This document shows, piece after piece, positions 24,161 through 32,796 of a stretch of 41,506 nt of DNA (its first letter is position 1; the number at the start of each line of letters is the position of its first letter). The notes below the pieces were generated by a model. That model saw only the letters and a list, made by a program, of their open reading frames with translations. It had not been told where the DNA came from and searched no databases. Made by a program: the position numbers and the translations under genes. The stretch is from Sphingomonas endophytica (GTDB taxonomy: Bacteria > Pseudomonadota > Alphaproteobacteria > Sphingomonadales > Sphingomonadaceae), in NCBI RefSeq assembly GCF_001476895.1, contig NZ_LDTB01000039.1, positions 1-41,506 of the forward strand, in the 5' to 3' direction.

Positions 24161-24307
24161 ATGGCCCACAAGAAGCCGAACCTGCCCGAGAAGATCTGCG
24201 CCTCCTGCCACCGCCCGTTTGCGTGGCGACGCAAATGGGCGCGCGACTGGGAAGAGGTTCGCTATTGCTCGGACCGTTGCCGGTCGGCGGGGGCGCGGAC
24301 ACCCTGA
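24161..24307 (+). CDS. DUF2256 small zinc-finger-like protein
   Basis: 48 residues: MAHKKPNLPEKICASCHRPF, then a basic Trp-rich stretch (AWRRKWARDWEEV) and YCSDRCR. This is the DUF2256 pattern, with CxxC and CxxxC pairs that probably bind one zinc. The gene is too short for many gene callers. It is divergent from the SMP-30 gene and converges with the PEP-CTERM gene. Function unknown; it is widely conserved in proteobacteria. Confidence 0.88.
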   Translation: MAHKKPNLPEKICASCHRPFAWRRKWARDWEEVRYCSDRCRSAGARTP

Positions 24308-24324
24308 CCGACCGGCGTCATCGG

Positions 24325-25116
24325 TCAGGCGGCGGCGATCGTCCGACCGCCACGACGCCGGCGCAACGCGGCGCCGACCACGCCGAAGCCCAAGATCATC
24401 GTCAGCCATGTCGCCGGCTCCGGCACCGCGCCGCCCACCGTGGTGGCGGAAAGGCCGCCGAGCTTGAAGCTGTCGATCCGGCCATCGGGATTGTTGAGCA
24501 TCGCCGATACCATCCACATGTTCGACGCCGCGCCGCCGCTGACGGTGCCGCCGGACGCCGAATCATACACGGCGATGCGGGTCAGCGCCGAGCTCAGCAC
24601 GCTCCAGTTCTTGCCATCGTAATTCAGCGTGTTGTTCCAGGCGTTCGTGGTCGTGCCATACCCCACCGTGGCGTCCGAATCGCCGGAATTGTAGTAGCTG
24701 GTCAGGTCGGTCGTGATGCGGAACGCGGTGGTGACGATCTGCGTCAGCTTCACCGGGGCGCTGAACTGCAGCAGCAGGAAGTCGTATTTGTTGGTGCCGG
24801 CATTGTCGATCGTGTGCGTTCCGCTGCCGCCGTTCTCGGACGGTGCCGTCACGCCCAGCCCATCGGCGTAGTTGCCGATGTTCGCGGCCGAGATCACATA
24901 GCCGCCGGCGGACATGCTGTACTTCATGCTCCACGCCGACGCGCGCACATCGACGCGCTGACCGCTGCTGGTCGCGGCGAAGTCCATCGCGCCGCTGCTG
25001 CCGGCAACGCCCGAGTTGCCGCTGAAGACGAAGTCGAAGTCGGTCGCGGTGGCCGGCGTGGCGATCGCGGCGGTCGACAGCGCGGCGGCGGCACCAAATG
25101 CCCTCATTGTCAGCAT
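24325..25116 (-). CDS. PEP-CTERM sorting-domain surface protein
   Basis: 263 residues from the ATG at 25116, preceded by AAGGGGAA. The signal peptide is followed by a beta-rich body full of Ser, Thr, Gly and Asn. The C-terminus is VPEPATWLTMILGFGVVGAA then RRRRGG: the PEP motif, a membrane helix and an Arg cluster, the recognition tail for exosortase/EpsH. Such proteins are processed and exported with exopolysaccharide. No exosortase is in the window. Function of the body is unknown. Confidence 0.9.
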   Translation of the reverse strand: MLTMRAFGAAAALSTAAIATPATATDFDFVFSGNSGVAGSSGAMDFAATSSGQRVDVRASAWSMKYSMSAGGYVISAANIGNYADGLGVTAPSENGGSGTHTIDNAGTNKYDFLLLQFSAPVKLTQIVTTAFRITTDLTSYYNSGDSDATVGYGTTTNAWNNTLNYDGKNWSVLSSALTRIAVYDSASGGTVSGGAASNMWMVSAMLNNPDGRIDSFKLGGLSATTVGGAVPEPATWLTMILGFGVVGAALRRRRGGRTIAAA

Positions 25117-25257
25117 GATAATTTCCCCTTTTCCGTTGGGGAGCACGTCCCGCATCCGCGTGAATCGATCAATAGCGCAACGCGTGGCGCCATTCCCGGT
25201 TCGGGACGACTTTCCTTATTTTACTGATACATGATAACGAAGCGGAGCGCGCCGCCT

Positions 25258-26130
25258 TCATCGCGAGCCGCGACGATCGAGCATCGGCAGCGCGGCGATG
25301 AAGTTCATGATCTCGCGCCGTCGTCCGGCCGCATCGGCCAGTTCGCCGTCGACGCCCAGCAGCCAGCGCACGGCGCGCGAATCCGGCGCATCGTGCAACG
25401 TGTCGAGCAGGTCGGCGCGATCCGTCACGTCGCGTTCGTCGCGCGCCAGCCCCGCCTCCACCAGCGACGCCGCCTGCCGCCGCAGCGCCACCGCGATCTC
25501 GTCCAGCGCCAGTTCGGGATGATATTGCACGCCCCAGAAGATGCCCTTGTCATGGCGTATCTCGACCGCCTGTACCCGCGTCACGTCATTGCCTGCCAGT
25601 CGCGTCGCGCCTTCGGGCAGGGTCTCCACCTCGTCGCCATGAATCGCGGGCGCGTCCCATGTCGCCGCGCGCCCGGCCAGCAGCGGATGGTCGCGCCCCT
25701 CGTCGGTGGCGACGATCCGCCGCGCGATCCCCGCCTCCATGCGGTTCGGCATCGCGCGCACCGTGCCGCCGGCCGCCGCCGTCGCCACCTGCAATCCCGC
25801 GCAGGAACCGAACGAGGGCGTGCCCGACGCGAACACCGCGCGCATGAACGCGATCTGCCGCCGCACCTCGGGCGTGTCGTCATAGACGTGCAGCGGCGAG
25901 CCGGTCAGGAATATCGCATCATATCCGGTCAGCGCTTCGGGCGTCATCGCCGGCGTATCGGCATCCGCCGGCTGCGCGATCTCGATCCGCGCATCGGGCT
26001 GGAGCTGCCGCAACGTCGCGGCATAGGTCTCGCCGGAACTCTTGCCGGCATGGGCGCGGCGCGCGGCGCGCTCGTCGGGTGTCTCGCTCTCGGCGATCAG
26101 AAAGGTACGCAATATCGACGGCCTCGGCAT
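25258..26130 (-). CDS. Class I glutamine amidotransferase-like protein
   Basis: 290 residues. The triad of class I amidotransferases is present: the nucleophile Cys in SFGSCAGLQVA, and His and Glu in WGVQYHPELALDE; the oxyanion loop is FLTGSPLHVYDD. The layout matches stand-alone GMP-synthase-like amidotransferases, which transfer ammonia or act as gamma-glutamyl hydrolases. A C-terminal helical extension of about 80 residues follows the fold. It is divergent from the phoD gene, and the 102-bp gap between them holds a Pho-box-like site. The substrate is not predictable. Confidence 0.88.
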   Translation of the reverse strand: MPRPSILRTFLIAESETPDERAARRAHAGKSSGETYAATLRQLQPDARIEIAQPADADTPAMTPEALTGYDAIFLTGSPLHVYDDTPEVRRQIAFMRAVFASGTPSFGSCAGLQVATAAAGGTVRAMPNRMEAGIARRIVATDEGRDHPLLAGRAATWDAPAIHGDEVETLPEGATRLAGNDVTRVQAVEIRHDKGIFWGVQYHPELALDEIAVALRRQAASLVEAGLARDERDVTDRADLLDTLHDAPDSRAVRWLLGVDGELADAAGRRREIMNFIAALPMLDRRGSR

Positions 26131-26172
26131 GACGGGAGAAGCGTGAACGCACGACCCGGCGATACGTCCCGA

Positions 26173-26190
26173 CTGTCATCAAGCCTCCAC
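26173..26190 (+). promoter_or_regulatory. Pho-box-like site before phoD
   Basis: CTGTCAT, a four-base spacer CAAG, then CCTCCAC: a perfect first half-site of the PhoB consensus and a weaker second half at the required 11-bp spacing. It lies 43-60 bp before the start codon of the alkaline phosphatase gene. Confidence 0.55.
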
Positions 26191-26232
26191 AAAGCGCGCC
26201 CATGCGGACCCCACACATCACGAGGGTCACCA

Positions 26233-27837
26233 GTGCTCATTCATCGCCGCTCGTTGCTCGCCGGTGCCGGCGCGCTGACCGCCGTTCCGCTGTTCGCCGC
26301 CACCGGCGGGGTCGCGCGCGGCTTCACGCACGGGGTGGCCAGCGGGGAGCCGGCGGCGAACTCGGTGCTGCTCTGGACGCGATGCGTGCTGCTCGACGGC
26401 ACGCCAGGCGAAGTGCAGGCGGAACTGTCGGAGCGACCCGACATGGCTGGCGCGCGGGCGGTGGGCGCGCAGATCACCGGGCCGTGGCGCGATTATACGG
26501 TGAAGATCACCGCCGACGGGCTGACGCCGGACCGCTGGTATTATTTCCGCTTCGTCGCGCCGGACGGCTCGCGGTCCATGATCGGCCGCACCCGCACCCT
26601 GCCCGCCGACGGCGTCCGCCCGTGGCGCGCGGCGATCTTCTCCTGCTCGAATCTCGGCTTCGGCTTCTTCAACGCCTACGGCCATGCCGCGGCGCGCGAC
26701 GATCTCGACTGCGCGATCCACCTCGGCGACTATTTCTACGAATATGCGCCGGATCATTATCCGGCCACCGCCGACACGGTGCCCGGCCGCATACCGCTGC
26801 CGATGGCGGAAACGGTGCACCTGGCCGATTATCGCCAGCGGTTCGCCAGCTATCGCGCCGACCCCGACCTGCAGTCGCTCCACGCGCGATTGCCGATGAT
26901 CGCGCAATGGGACGATCACGAAAGCGCCAACGACAGCTGGGAAGGCGGCGCGCAGAACCACGATCCCGCGACCGAGGGCGATTGGAACAGCCGCCGCGAC
27001 GCATCGATACAGGCCTATCGCGAATGGATGCCGGTGTCGGACGAACCGTGGAAGACCTATGACATCGGTGCGCTCGCGACCGTGTTCCGCACCGAGACGC
27101 GGCTGCTCGGCCGCACGGAACAACCCGATCTCGCGCCGCTGTTCAAGGAGGCCGATCCGGTCGCCGCGCTGCGCGCGTTCCGCGACGGCGCCTGGCAGGA
27201 TCCGGGCAAGACGATGATGGGGTGGCAACAGGAAAGCTGGCTCAACCACGCCATGGCGGCTTCGGTGCGCAGCGGCCGGCCGTGGCAGATCGTCGGCTTC
27301 GGCACGATCATGGGCCAGACCGACATGCCCGCGGACGCCGCCGACTGGATGAAGGGCGCAACCGCGGGCGCGAGCAGCTACGTGCTGAACGGCGTCACCG
27401 CGACCAGGGCAGGACTGCCGTTCAACGTCGACAATTGGGGCGGCTATCCGGCGGCGCGGGCGCGGTTCCTGCGCGCGGCGCAGGGGCTCGGCGGCAATAC
27501 CGTGCTGATCTCGGGCGACAGCCACAATGCCTGGGCGTATGACCTGGCGCAGGACGGCCGGCCCGCCGCCGTCGAGTTCGCGGGGCACAGCGTCACCTCG
27601 CCGGGCTTCGAAAGCGCGACGGCCTATGATCCCCGCCGCATCGCCGCCGATCTGGTCCGCGCCAACCCCGAGCTGAAGTGGTGCGACACGTCGCGGCGCG
27701 GCTACATGGCGCTGACGATCGCGGCGGATCGGGTCGACAACGACTGGATCATGGTCGACACGATCAAGCGGCGCGGGCTCGGCGCCACGATCGGTCACCG
27801 TGCCTCCGTCCTGCGCGGGCGGCGGGTGATGGCGTAA
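26233..27837 (+). CDS. phoD: PhoD-family alkaline phosphatase, Tat-exported
   Basis: 534 residues from a GTG with GAGGG seven bases upstream; the upstream open frame is non-coding. A twin-arginine signal (HRRSLLAGAGALTAVPLFAA) sends the folded enzyme to the periplasm. A PhoD N-terminal Fn3-like domain (FTHGVASGEPAANSVLLWTR) precedes the metallophosphatase domain: IFSCSNLGFGFFNAY, HLGDYFYEY, MIAQWDDHESANDSW and LISGDSHNAWAYDL carry the expected metal ligands. The enzyme releases phosphate from mono- and diesters, using calcium and iron in studied members. Together with the receptors and phosphodiesterase downstream it forms a phosphate-scavenging set, probably PhoB-controlled. Confidence 0.93.
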   Translation: MLIHRRSLLAGAGALTAVPLFAATGGVARGFTHGVASGEPAANSVLLWTRCVLLDGTPGEVQAELSERPDMAGARAVGAQITGPWRDYTVKITADGLTPDRWYYFRFVAPDGSRSMIGRTRTLPADGVRPWRAAIFSCSNLGFGFFNAYGHAAARDDLDCAIHLGDYFYEYAPDHYPATADTVPGRIPLPMAETVHLADYRQRFASYRADPDLQSLHARLPMIAQWDDHESANDSWEGGAQNHDPATEGDWNSRRDASIQAYREWMPVSDEPWKTYDIGALATVFRTETRLLGRTEQPDLAPLFKEADPVAALRAFRDGAWQDPGKTMMGWQQESWLNHAMAASVRSGRPWQIVGFGTIMGQTDMPADAADWMKGATAGASSYVLNGVTATRAGLPFNVDNWGGYPAARARFLRAAQGLGGNTVLISGDSHNAWAYDLAQDGRPAAVEFAGHSVTSPGFESATAYDPRRIAADLVRANPELKWCDTSRRGYMALTIAADRVDNDWIMVDTIKRRGLGATIGHRASVLRGRRVMA

Positions 27838-27910
27838 AAATCCGCCCGTCATGCCGGACCGGTTGCCGACCGCATCGGCGCCGCAAACGACCGGAGAGCT
27901 TTGCCCGCCC

Positions 27911-27939
27911 CCGTCACGAACCTGCAACCAATCGGTCAC
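27911..27939 (+). promoter_or_regulatory. Three Pho-box-like repeats before TonB receptor genes
   Basis: CCGTCAC, CTGCAAC and CGGTCAC start at 27911, 27922 and 27933, exactly 11 bp apart with 4-bp spacers. This is the spacing of PhoB direct repeats (consensus CTGTCAT), though each copy deviates. They lie 75-103 bp before the first receptor gene. Confidence 0.5.
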
Positions 27940-28013
27940 GCGCACGAAAAGAGCCGCGCCCAAAGGCCCGGCAACGACGGCGATCAACCGCCGCGCAACC
28001 AAAGGGAATCGCC

Positions 28014-30329
28014 ATGCTCCGTCCGCTGCTGCTTGCCGGCACCGCCATGCTCGCCGCTCATGCCGCCCCCGCGCTCGCCGCGCCCGATGCGCCGGCCCCC
28101 GCCCCCGCGGATGCCGCCGGAGACGCGCCGACCGAGGGTAACGAAGTGGTGGTGCTCGGTTTCGGCCAGGCCCGTCAGGTCCAGACGATCACCGCCGCCG
28201 ATATCGAGCGTCTGACGCCCGGCACCTCCCCGCTCAAGGCGCTGGAGAAGCTGCCCGGCGTCAACTTCCAGGCGGCCGACGCCTTCGGCGCCTATGAATG
28301 GGCCGCGCGTATTTCGCTGCGCGGGTTCAACCAGAACCAGCTCGGCTTCACGCTCGACGGCATTCCGCTCGGCGACATGAGCTACGGCAATTCCAACGGC
28401 CTGCACATCAGCCGCGCGATCATCTCCGAGAACGTCGCCACCTCCACCGTCGCGCAGGGCGCGGGCGCACTGGGCGAGGCGTCGACCTCCAACCTCGGCG
28501 GTACGCTGCAATTCACCTCGCGCCGCCCGTCCGACGATTTCGGCATCGCGGCGTCGGGCACCTATGGCTCGAACGACACGTGGCGCGGCTTCGCGCGCAT
28601 CGACAGCGGCGACTTGAGCGGCAACGGGCTGAAGGGGTATCTCAGCTACGGCTATCTCCAGGCCGGCAAGTGGAAGGGCAATGGAGTCCAGCGCCAGCAT
28701 CAGGTGAATGCGAAGCTGATGCAGGACTTCGGCGATCGCGGCGCGATCACCGCCTTCTTCAACTTTTCCGATCGTCGCGAGAACGACTATCAGGATCTCA
28801 GCCTGGAGATGATCCGGCGGCTGGGCTATGATGCCGACAACCTGAACCCCGATTACGCGACCGCGCTTCGCATGGGGCAGGTCTACTGGAATCAGCAGAC
28901 GCGCGCCGGCTCCGCGACCGCCGCGTTGCCGTATCCGACCGCCGGGCTCACCTATCCGGCGCCGTACACCTCGGTCGACGACGCCTATTACGACGCCGCC
29001 GGGCTGCGCCGCGACTATCTGACCGGCATCACGATGGACGCGCCGGTGAACGATGCGGTGAAGCTGTCGCTGACCGGCTATTATCACGGCAACGAAGGTC
29101 AGGGCGTGTGGGTCACGCCCTATGTCCGGACGCCGGGCGGCGCACCGCTGTCGATCCGCACGACCGAATATGGCATCGACCGCTTCGGCTCGATCGCGCG
29201 CGTGTCGGTGGAGACGGGCGCGAACCATCTGGAGCTCGGCGGCTGGTTCGAGGCGAACGGTTTCCGTCAGGCGCGCCGCTTCTACGGCCTCGGCGATCAG
29301 GCGACGCCTTCGCGCAAGGTGCTGTCGTTCCAGCGCAATCCGCTGGCCACCCAGTTCAACGTCGATTTCCAGACCGACACGACCCTGTATTATGTCAGCG
29401 ATCGGCTGACGCTGGGGCAACTGACGCTCAACGGCGGCTGGAAGGGCTATCAGGTCACCAACAAGGCGACGCCGCTCGCCGGCACGCTGGCCAGCGGCAC
29501 GATCGACGCGCGCGACTGGTTTCTGCCGCAGGTCGGCGCCGTGTACGGCATGGGCGCCGCCGAGGCGTTCGTGACCTATACCGAGAACATGCGCGCCTTC
29601 GTCTCCTCGGCGACCGGCGGTTCCCCGTTCGCGACCACCCAGGCCGGCTTCAACGGGATCCGTGATCGCCTGCGCCCGGAAAAGTCGAAGACCGTCGAGG
29701 CCGGGCTTCGCTATCGCTCGGGCGGGTTCCAGGGATCGCTGGCCGGCTATTACGTCGATTTCGCCAACCGGCTGCTCGCCTATACCAACGGTTCGGGCAT
29801 TCAGGGCAACCCGGTGACGCTCCAGAACGTCGGCGGGGTGGAGAATTACGGCGCGGAGGCGACCGCCCTCTACAAGATCACGCCGCCCCTCTCGCTGTTC
29901 GCCTCCTATTCCTACAATCATTCGACCTATAAGGACGATGTCCTCGCCGCCAACGGCGCGCTGGTGACCGCCACGCGCGGCAAGACGGTGGTCGACAGCC
30001 CGCGCCATATGGCCAAGGGCGAGGTGGTCTATGACGACGGCCGCTTCCTGGCCCGTGTCGGCGCGGATTACATGAGCCGGCGCTACTTCACCTACACCAA
30101 CGACCAGTCGGTGCCGGGTCGGGTGCTGGTCGACGCGACGATCGGCTACACGATCGGCGAGCTCGGCGGTCTGCACGGCGTGCGGATCGAGGGCAGCGCC
30201 ACCAACCTGCTCGACAAGCGATATGTCGCGACGATCGGCTCGAACGGCTTCACCGGCAGCGGCGACAACCAGACGTTGCTGGCCGGCGCGCCGCGCCAGT
30301 TCTTCGTGACGCTGCGAACCGGCCTGTAA
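28014..30329 (+). CDS. TonB-dependent outer-membrane receptor 1
   Basis: 771 residues from the ATG at 28014 (AAGGGA upstream). A signal peptide (LLLAGTAMLAAHAAPALA) is followed by a TonB-box-like stretch (NEVVVLGFG) and the plug domain: SPLKALEKLPGVNF, LDGIPLGDMSYGN and STSNLGGTLQFTSR. The beta-barrel follows and ends NLLDKRYVATIGSNG ... FFVTLRTGL. It imports a substrate through the outer membrane using TonB-ExbBD energy. The close neighbourhood of phosphatase and phosphodiesterase genes suggests an organophosphate or a phosphate complex as cargo, an inference. It is paralogous to the gene 29 bp downstream. Confidence 0.92.
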   Translation: MLRPLLLAGTAMLAAHAAPALAAPDAPAPAPADAAGDAPTEGNEVVVLGFGQARQVQTITAADIERLTPGTSPLKALEKLPGVNFQAADAFGAYEWAARISLRGFNQNQLGFTLDGIPLGDMSYGNSNGLHISRAIISENVATSTVAQGAGALGEASTSNLGGTLQFTSRRPSDDFGIAASGTYGSNDTWRGFARIDSGDLSGNGLKGYLSYGYLQAGKWKGNGVQRQHQVNAKLMQDFGDRGAITAFFNFSDRRENDYQDLSLEMIRRLGYDADNLNPDYATALRMGQVYWNQQTRAGSATAALPYPTAGLTYPAPYTSVDDAYYDAAGLRRDYLTGITMDAPVNDAVKLSLTGYYHGNEGQGVWVTPYVRTPGGAPLSIRTTEYGIDRFGSIARVSVETGANHLELGGWFEANGFRQARRFYGLGDQATPSRKVLSFQRNPLATQFNVDFQTDTTLYYVSDRLTLGQLTLNGGWKGYQVTNKATPLAGTLASGTIDARDWFLPQVGAVYGMGAAEAFVTYTENMRAFVSSATGGSPFATTQAGFNGIRDRLRPEKSKTVEAGLRYRSGGFQGSLAGYYVDFANRLLAYTNGSGIQGNPVTLQNVGGVENYGAEATALYKITPPLSLFASYSYNHSTYKDDVLAANGALVTATRGKTVVDSPRHMAKGEVVYDDGRFLARVGADYMSRRYFTYTNDQSVPGRVLVDATIGYTIGELGGLHGVRIEGSATNLLDKRYVATIGSNGFTGSGDNQTLLAGAPRQFFVTLRTGL

Positions 30330-30358
30330 AAACCCTTCTCGCTCGAAAGAATCAGAAC

Positions 30359-32791
30359 ATGCGTCGTATCCTGTTCGCGGGCGTGGCCCCGCTCGCCCTC
30401 ACCCTGTCGGTCCCGGCCCTTGCCGCTGCCGCGCCGGAGGCCCCGGCCGCCGCGCCGGCCGCCGACGAAGCGGAGGCTGATCCCGCGCCCGGCGAGGACA
30501 TCGTCGTCACCGGCACCGCCACGCGGTCGGTTGCGCAGATCACCGGCGCGGAGATGCAGAAGCTGCTGCCCGGCATCAACCCGCTCAAGGCGCTTCAGAC
30601 GCTGCCCGGCGTCACCTATCTGACCGCCGATCCGTGGGGCAACAACGAGCAGAACATCTCGCTGTTCATCCACGGCTTCAACGCGCAACAGCTCGGCTAC
30701 ACGATGGACGGCGTGCCGCTAGGGGATCAGCAATACGGCAATTACAACGGCCTGAGCCCGCAGCGCGCGGTGATCTCCGAGAATGTCGGCCGCGTCGTGC
30801 TGGCGACCGGGGCGGGCGATCTCGGCACCGCCTCGACCAGCAACCTGGGCGGCACGATCGACACCTTCTCCAGCGATCCGGCCGCCGATTTCGGTGTCCG
30901 CGCCGCACAGACCGTTGGCAGCTACCAGGCGACGCGCAGCTTCCTGCGCCTCGACAGCGGCGACATCGGCCAGAACACGCGCTTCTACGTCTCCGGCGTG
31001 CGGCAGCGCGCCCGCGCCTGGGATTTCGAGGGCTATCAGAAGGGCTGGCAGGCCAATACCAAGCTCGTCCACGACGATGCGACCGGCAAGCTGACCGCCT
31101 ATTTCGCCTATTCGGACAAGACCGAGCCGAACGAGGACGCGACCAGCGTCTCCGCGACGCAGACCTTTCGTCCCTACATCCGCCCGTTCCTCTACCCCGA
31201 TTTCCGGCGCATGCAGGCGTATCTGGCCAATCAGCTGCCGTATAACGGCGCGCCCAGCTATGCCGCGTCGGGCGCGAACTACAGCAATTACTACAGTGCG
31301 GCACTGCGCACCGACTATCTCGGCTACCTGAAGTACGACTGGAACGTCGCGAGCAACGTGACCTTCTCCAACCAGGCGTATTTCCACCATAACGACGGCG
31401 TCGGCATCGTCGCCGGGCCGATCACGGTCGCCGGCCTCCCGGGTCTGTTCTCCTTCTATTATCCCGGCGTCGCGGGCAGCAGCCCGACCTCGGCCGTCAA
31501 TCTGGCGCGGCTGTCGACGATCTTCGGCGGCTCGGGCCTGGCCTCGCGCACCACCGAATATCGTATCGATCGCGTCGGCGGCATCTCGACGCTGCGCGCC
31601 GAGCTCGGCGATCACACGGTCGAGCTGGGCGGCTGGTACGAGCATCAGAGCTCGTCCTCCTATCGCCGCTGGTATGCGCTCGACGTCAACAATCCGTCGT
31701 CGCCCTATCAGCGCCCGCTCGACCTCGCCAAGCCGCTGATCACCCAATATGGCAGCGAGATCCGCGTCGAGGTGATCCAGGCGCACCTCCAGGACGCGTG
31801 GAAGATCACCCCCGCCCTGACCCTGCAGGCCGGGTTCAAGAGCACGTTCCAGCGCGCGCGGCAGCAGGTGCCGGTGCAGCCGATCCCCGGATCGTTCACC
31901 GGCTCGCGCGAGCTGCCGGTCGGCCGGATCAGCACCGACAAATGGTTCCTGCCGCAGGTCGGCGCGCTGTGGGACGCGACCGATCACGAACAGCTGTTCG
32001 TCAACGCGCAGCAGAACATCCGCCAGTTCCAGACCAGCGCCGCGTCCGGCCTGTCGCCGTTCGCGCTCGGCAGCCAGACATTGTTCGAGTTCTTCAAGGC
32101 CAATACCAAGCCGGAGACGAGCTGGACCTATGAGGCCGGCGTGCGCACCCGACGTGCGCTCGATCTCGGGCCGCTGACCGCGTTCGAAGGGCAGATCAGC
32201 TATTATCACGTCGACTTCTCGAACCGCCTGTTGGCGATCAGCCCGACGACGACGATCACCGCGATCATCAGCGGCGCACCGATCATCGCCAACGTCGGCA
32301 GCGTGAAGACCGATGGCGTCGACATGGCCGCGACGCTGCGCTTCGGCGACACCTTCTCGCTCTATAACGCGCTGTCGTACAACAATTCGCGCTATGCCGA
32401 TAACTACACGGTCGGCGCGGCGCAGACGGTGGTGCCGACCGCGGGCAAGAAGGTGCCGGGATCGCCCGACTGGCTGAACAAGACGGTCGCGACGCTCAAC
32501 GGCGACGGGGTGGAGGTGCAACTGATCGGCGACTATATCGGTCGGCGCTATGCCACGTTCACCAACGATCTCAGCGTGAAGGGCTATCTGACGCTCGCCG
32601 CGCGGATCGCGTTCGACATGCCGGTATCGGGCAACGGCTTCGCCAAGAAGCTGAACGTCAGCCTGAACGTCACCAACCTCACCGACAAGCAGGCGTATTC
32701 GACGCTCAGCATCGGTGCGGCGTCGGGCACGTACAACTTCTTCCCGCTCCCGCCGCGGCAGGCGTTCGTGACGCTGAGCGCGGGCTTCTGA
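30359..32791 (+). CDS. TonB-dependent outer-membrane receptor 2
   Basis: 810 residues. It shares many plug motifs with the receptor before it: NPLKALQTLPGVTYLTADPW, QLGYTMDGVPLGDQQYGNYN, AVISENVGRV and STSNLGGTIDTF. The two therefore arose by tandem duplication and then diverged, mainly in the barrel. A signal peptide (LALTLSVPALAAAAP) is followed by a TonB-box-like EDIVVTGTA. The C-terminus ends in Phe (VTLSAGF), as most outer-membrane barrels do. Only 29 bp separates it from receptor 1, so the two are probably on one transcript with glpQ behind. Confidence 0.92.
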   Translation: MRRILFAGVAPLALTLSVPALAAAAPEAPAAAPAADEAEADPAPGEDIVVTGTATRSVAQITGAEMQKLLPGINPLKALQTLPGVTYLTADPWGNNEQNISLFIHGFNAQQLGYTMDGVPLGDQQYGNYNGLSPQRAVISENVGRVVLATGAGDLGTASTSNLGGTIDTFSSDPAADFGVRAAQTVGSYQATRSFLRLDSGDIGQNTRFYVSGVRQRARAWDFEGYQKGWQANTKLVHDDATGKLTAYFAYSDKTEPNEDATSVSATQTFRPYIRPFLYPDFRRMQAYLANQLPYNGAPSYAASGANYSNYYSAALRTDYLGYLKYDWNVASNVTFSNQAYFHHNDGVGIVAGPITVAGLPGLFSFYYPGVAGSSPTSAVNLARLSTIFGGSGLASRTTEYRIDRVGGISTLRAELGDHTVELGGWYEHQSSSSYRRWYALDVNNPSSPYQRPLDLAKPLITQYGSEIRVEVIQAHLQDAWKITPALTLQAGFKSTFQRARQQVPVQPIPGSFTGSRELPVGRISTDKWFLPQVGALWDATDHEQLFVNAQQNIRQFQTSAASGLSPFALGSQTLFEFFKANTKPETSWTYEAGVRTRRALDLGPLTAFEGQISYYHVDFSNRLLAISPTTTITAIISGAPIIANVGSVKTDGVDMAATLRFGDTFSLYNALSYNNSRYADNYTVGAAQTVVPTAGKKVPGSPDWLNKTVATLNGDGVEVQLIGDYIGRRYATFTNDLSVKGYLTLAARIAFDMPVSGNGFAKKLNVSLNVTNLTDKQAYSTLSIGAASGTYNFFPLPPRQAFVTLSAGF

Positions 32792-32796
32792 CGGTG

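Noticed and set aside
26227..30176. Long minus-strand open frames opposite phoD and receptor 1
   Set aside because: Shadow frames with biased Arg/Gly/His composition and no recognisable motif.
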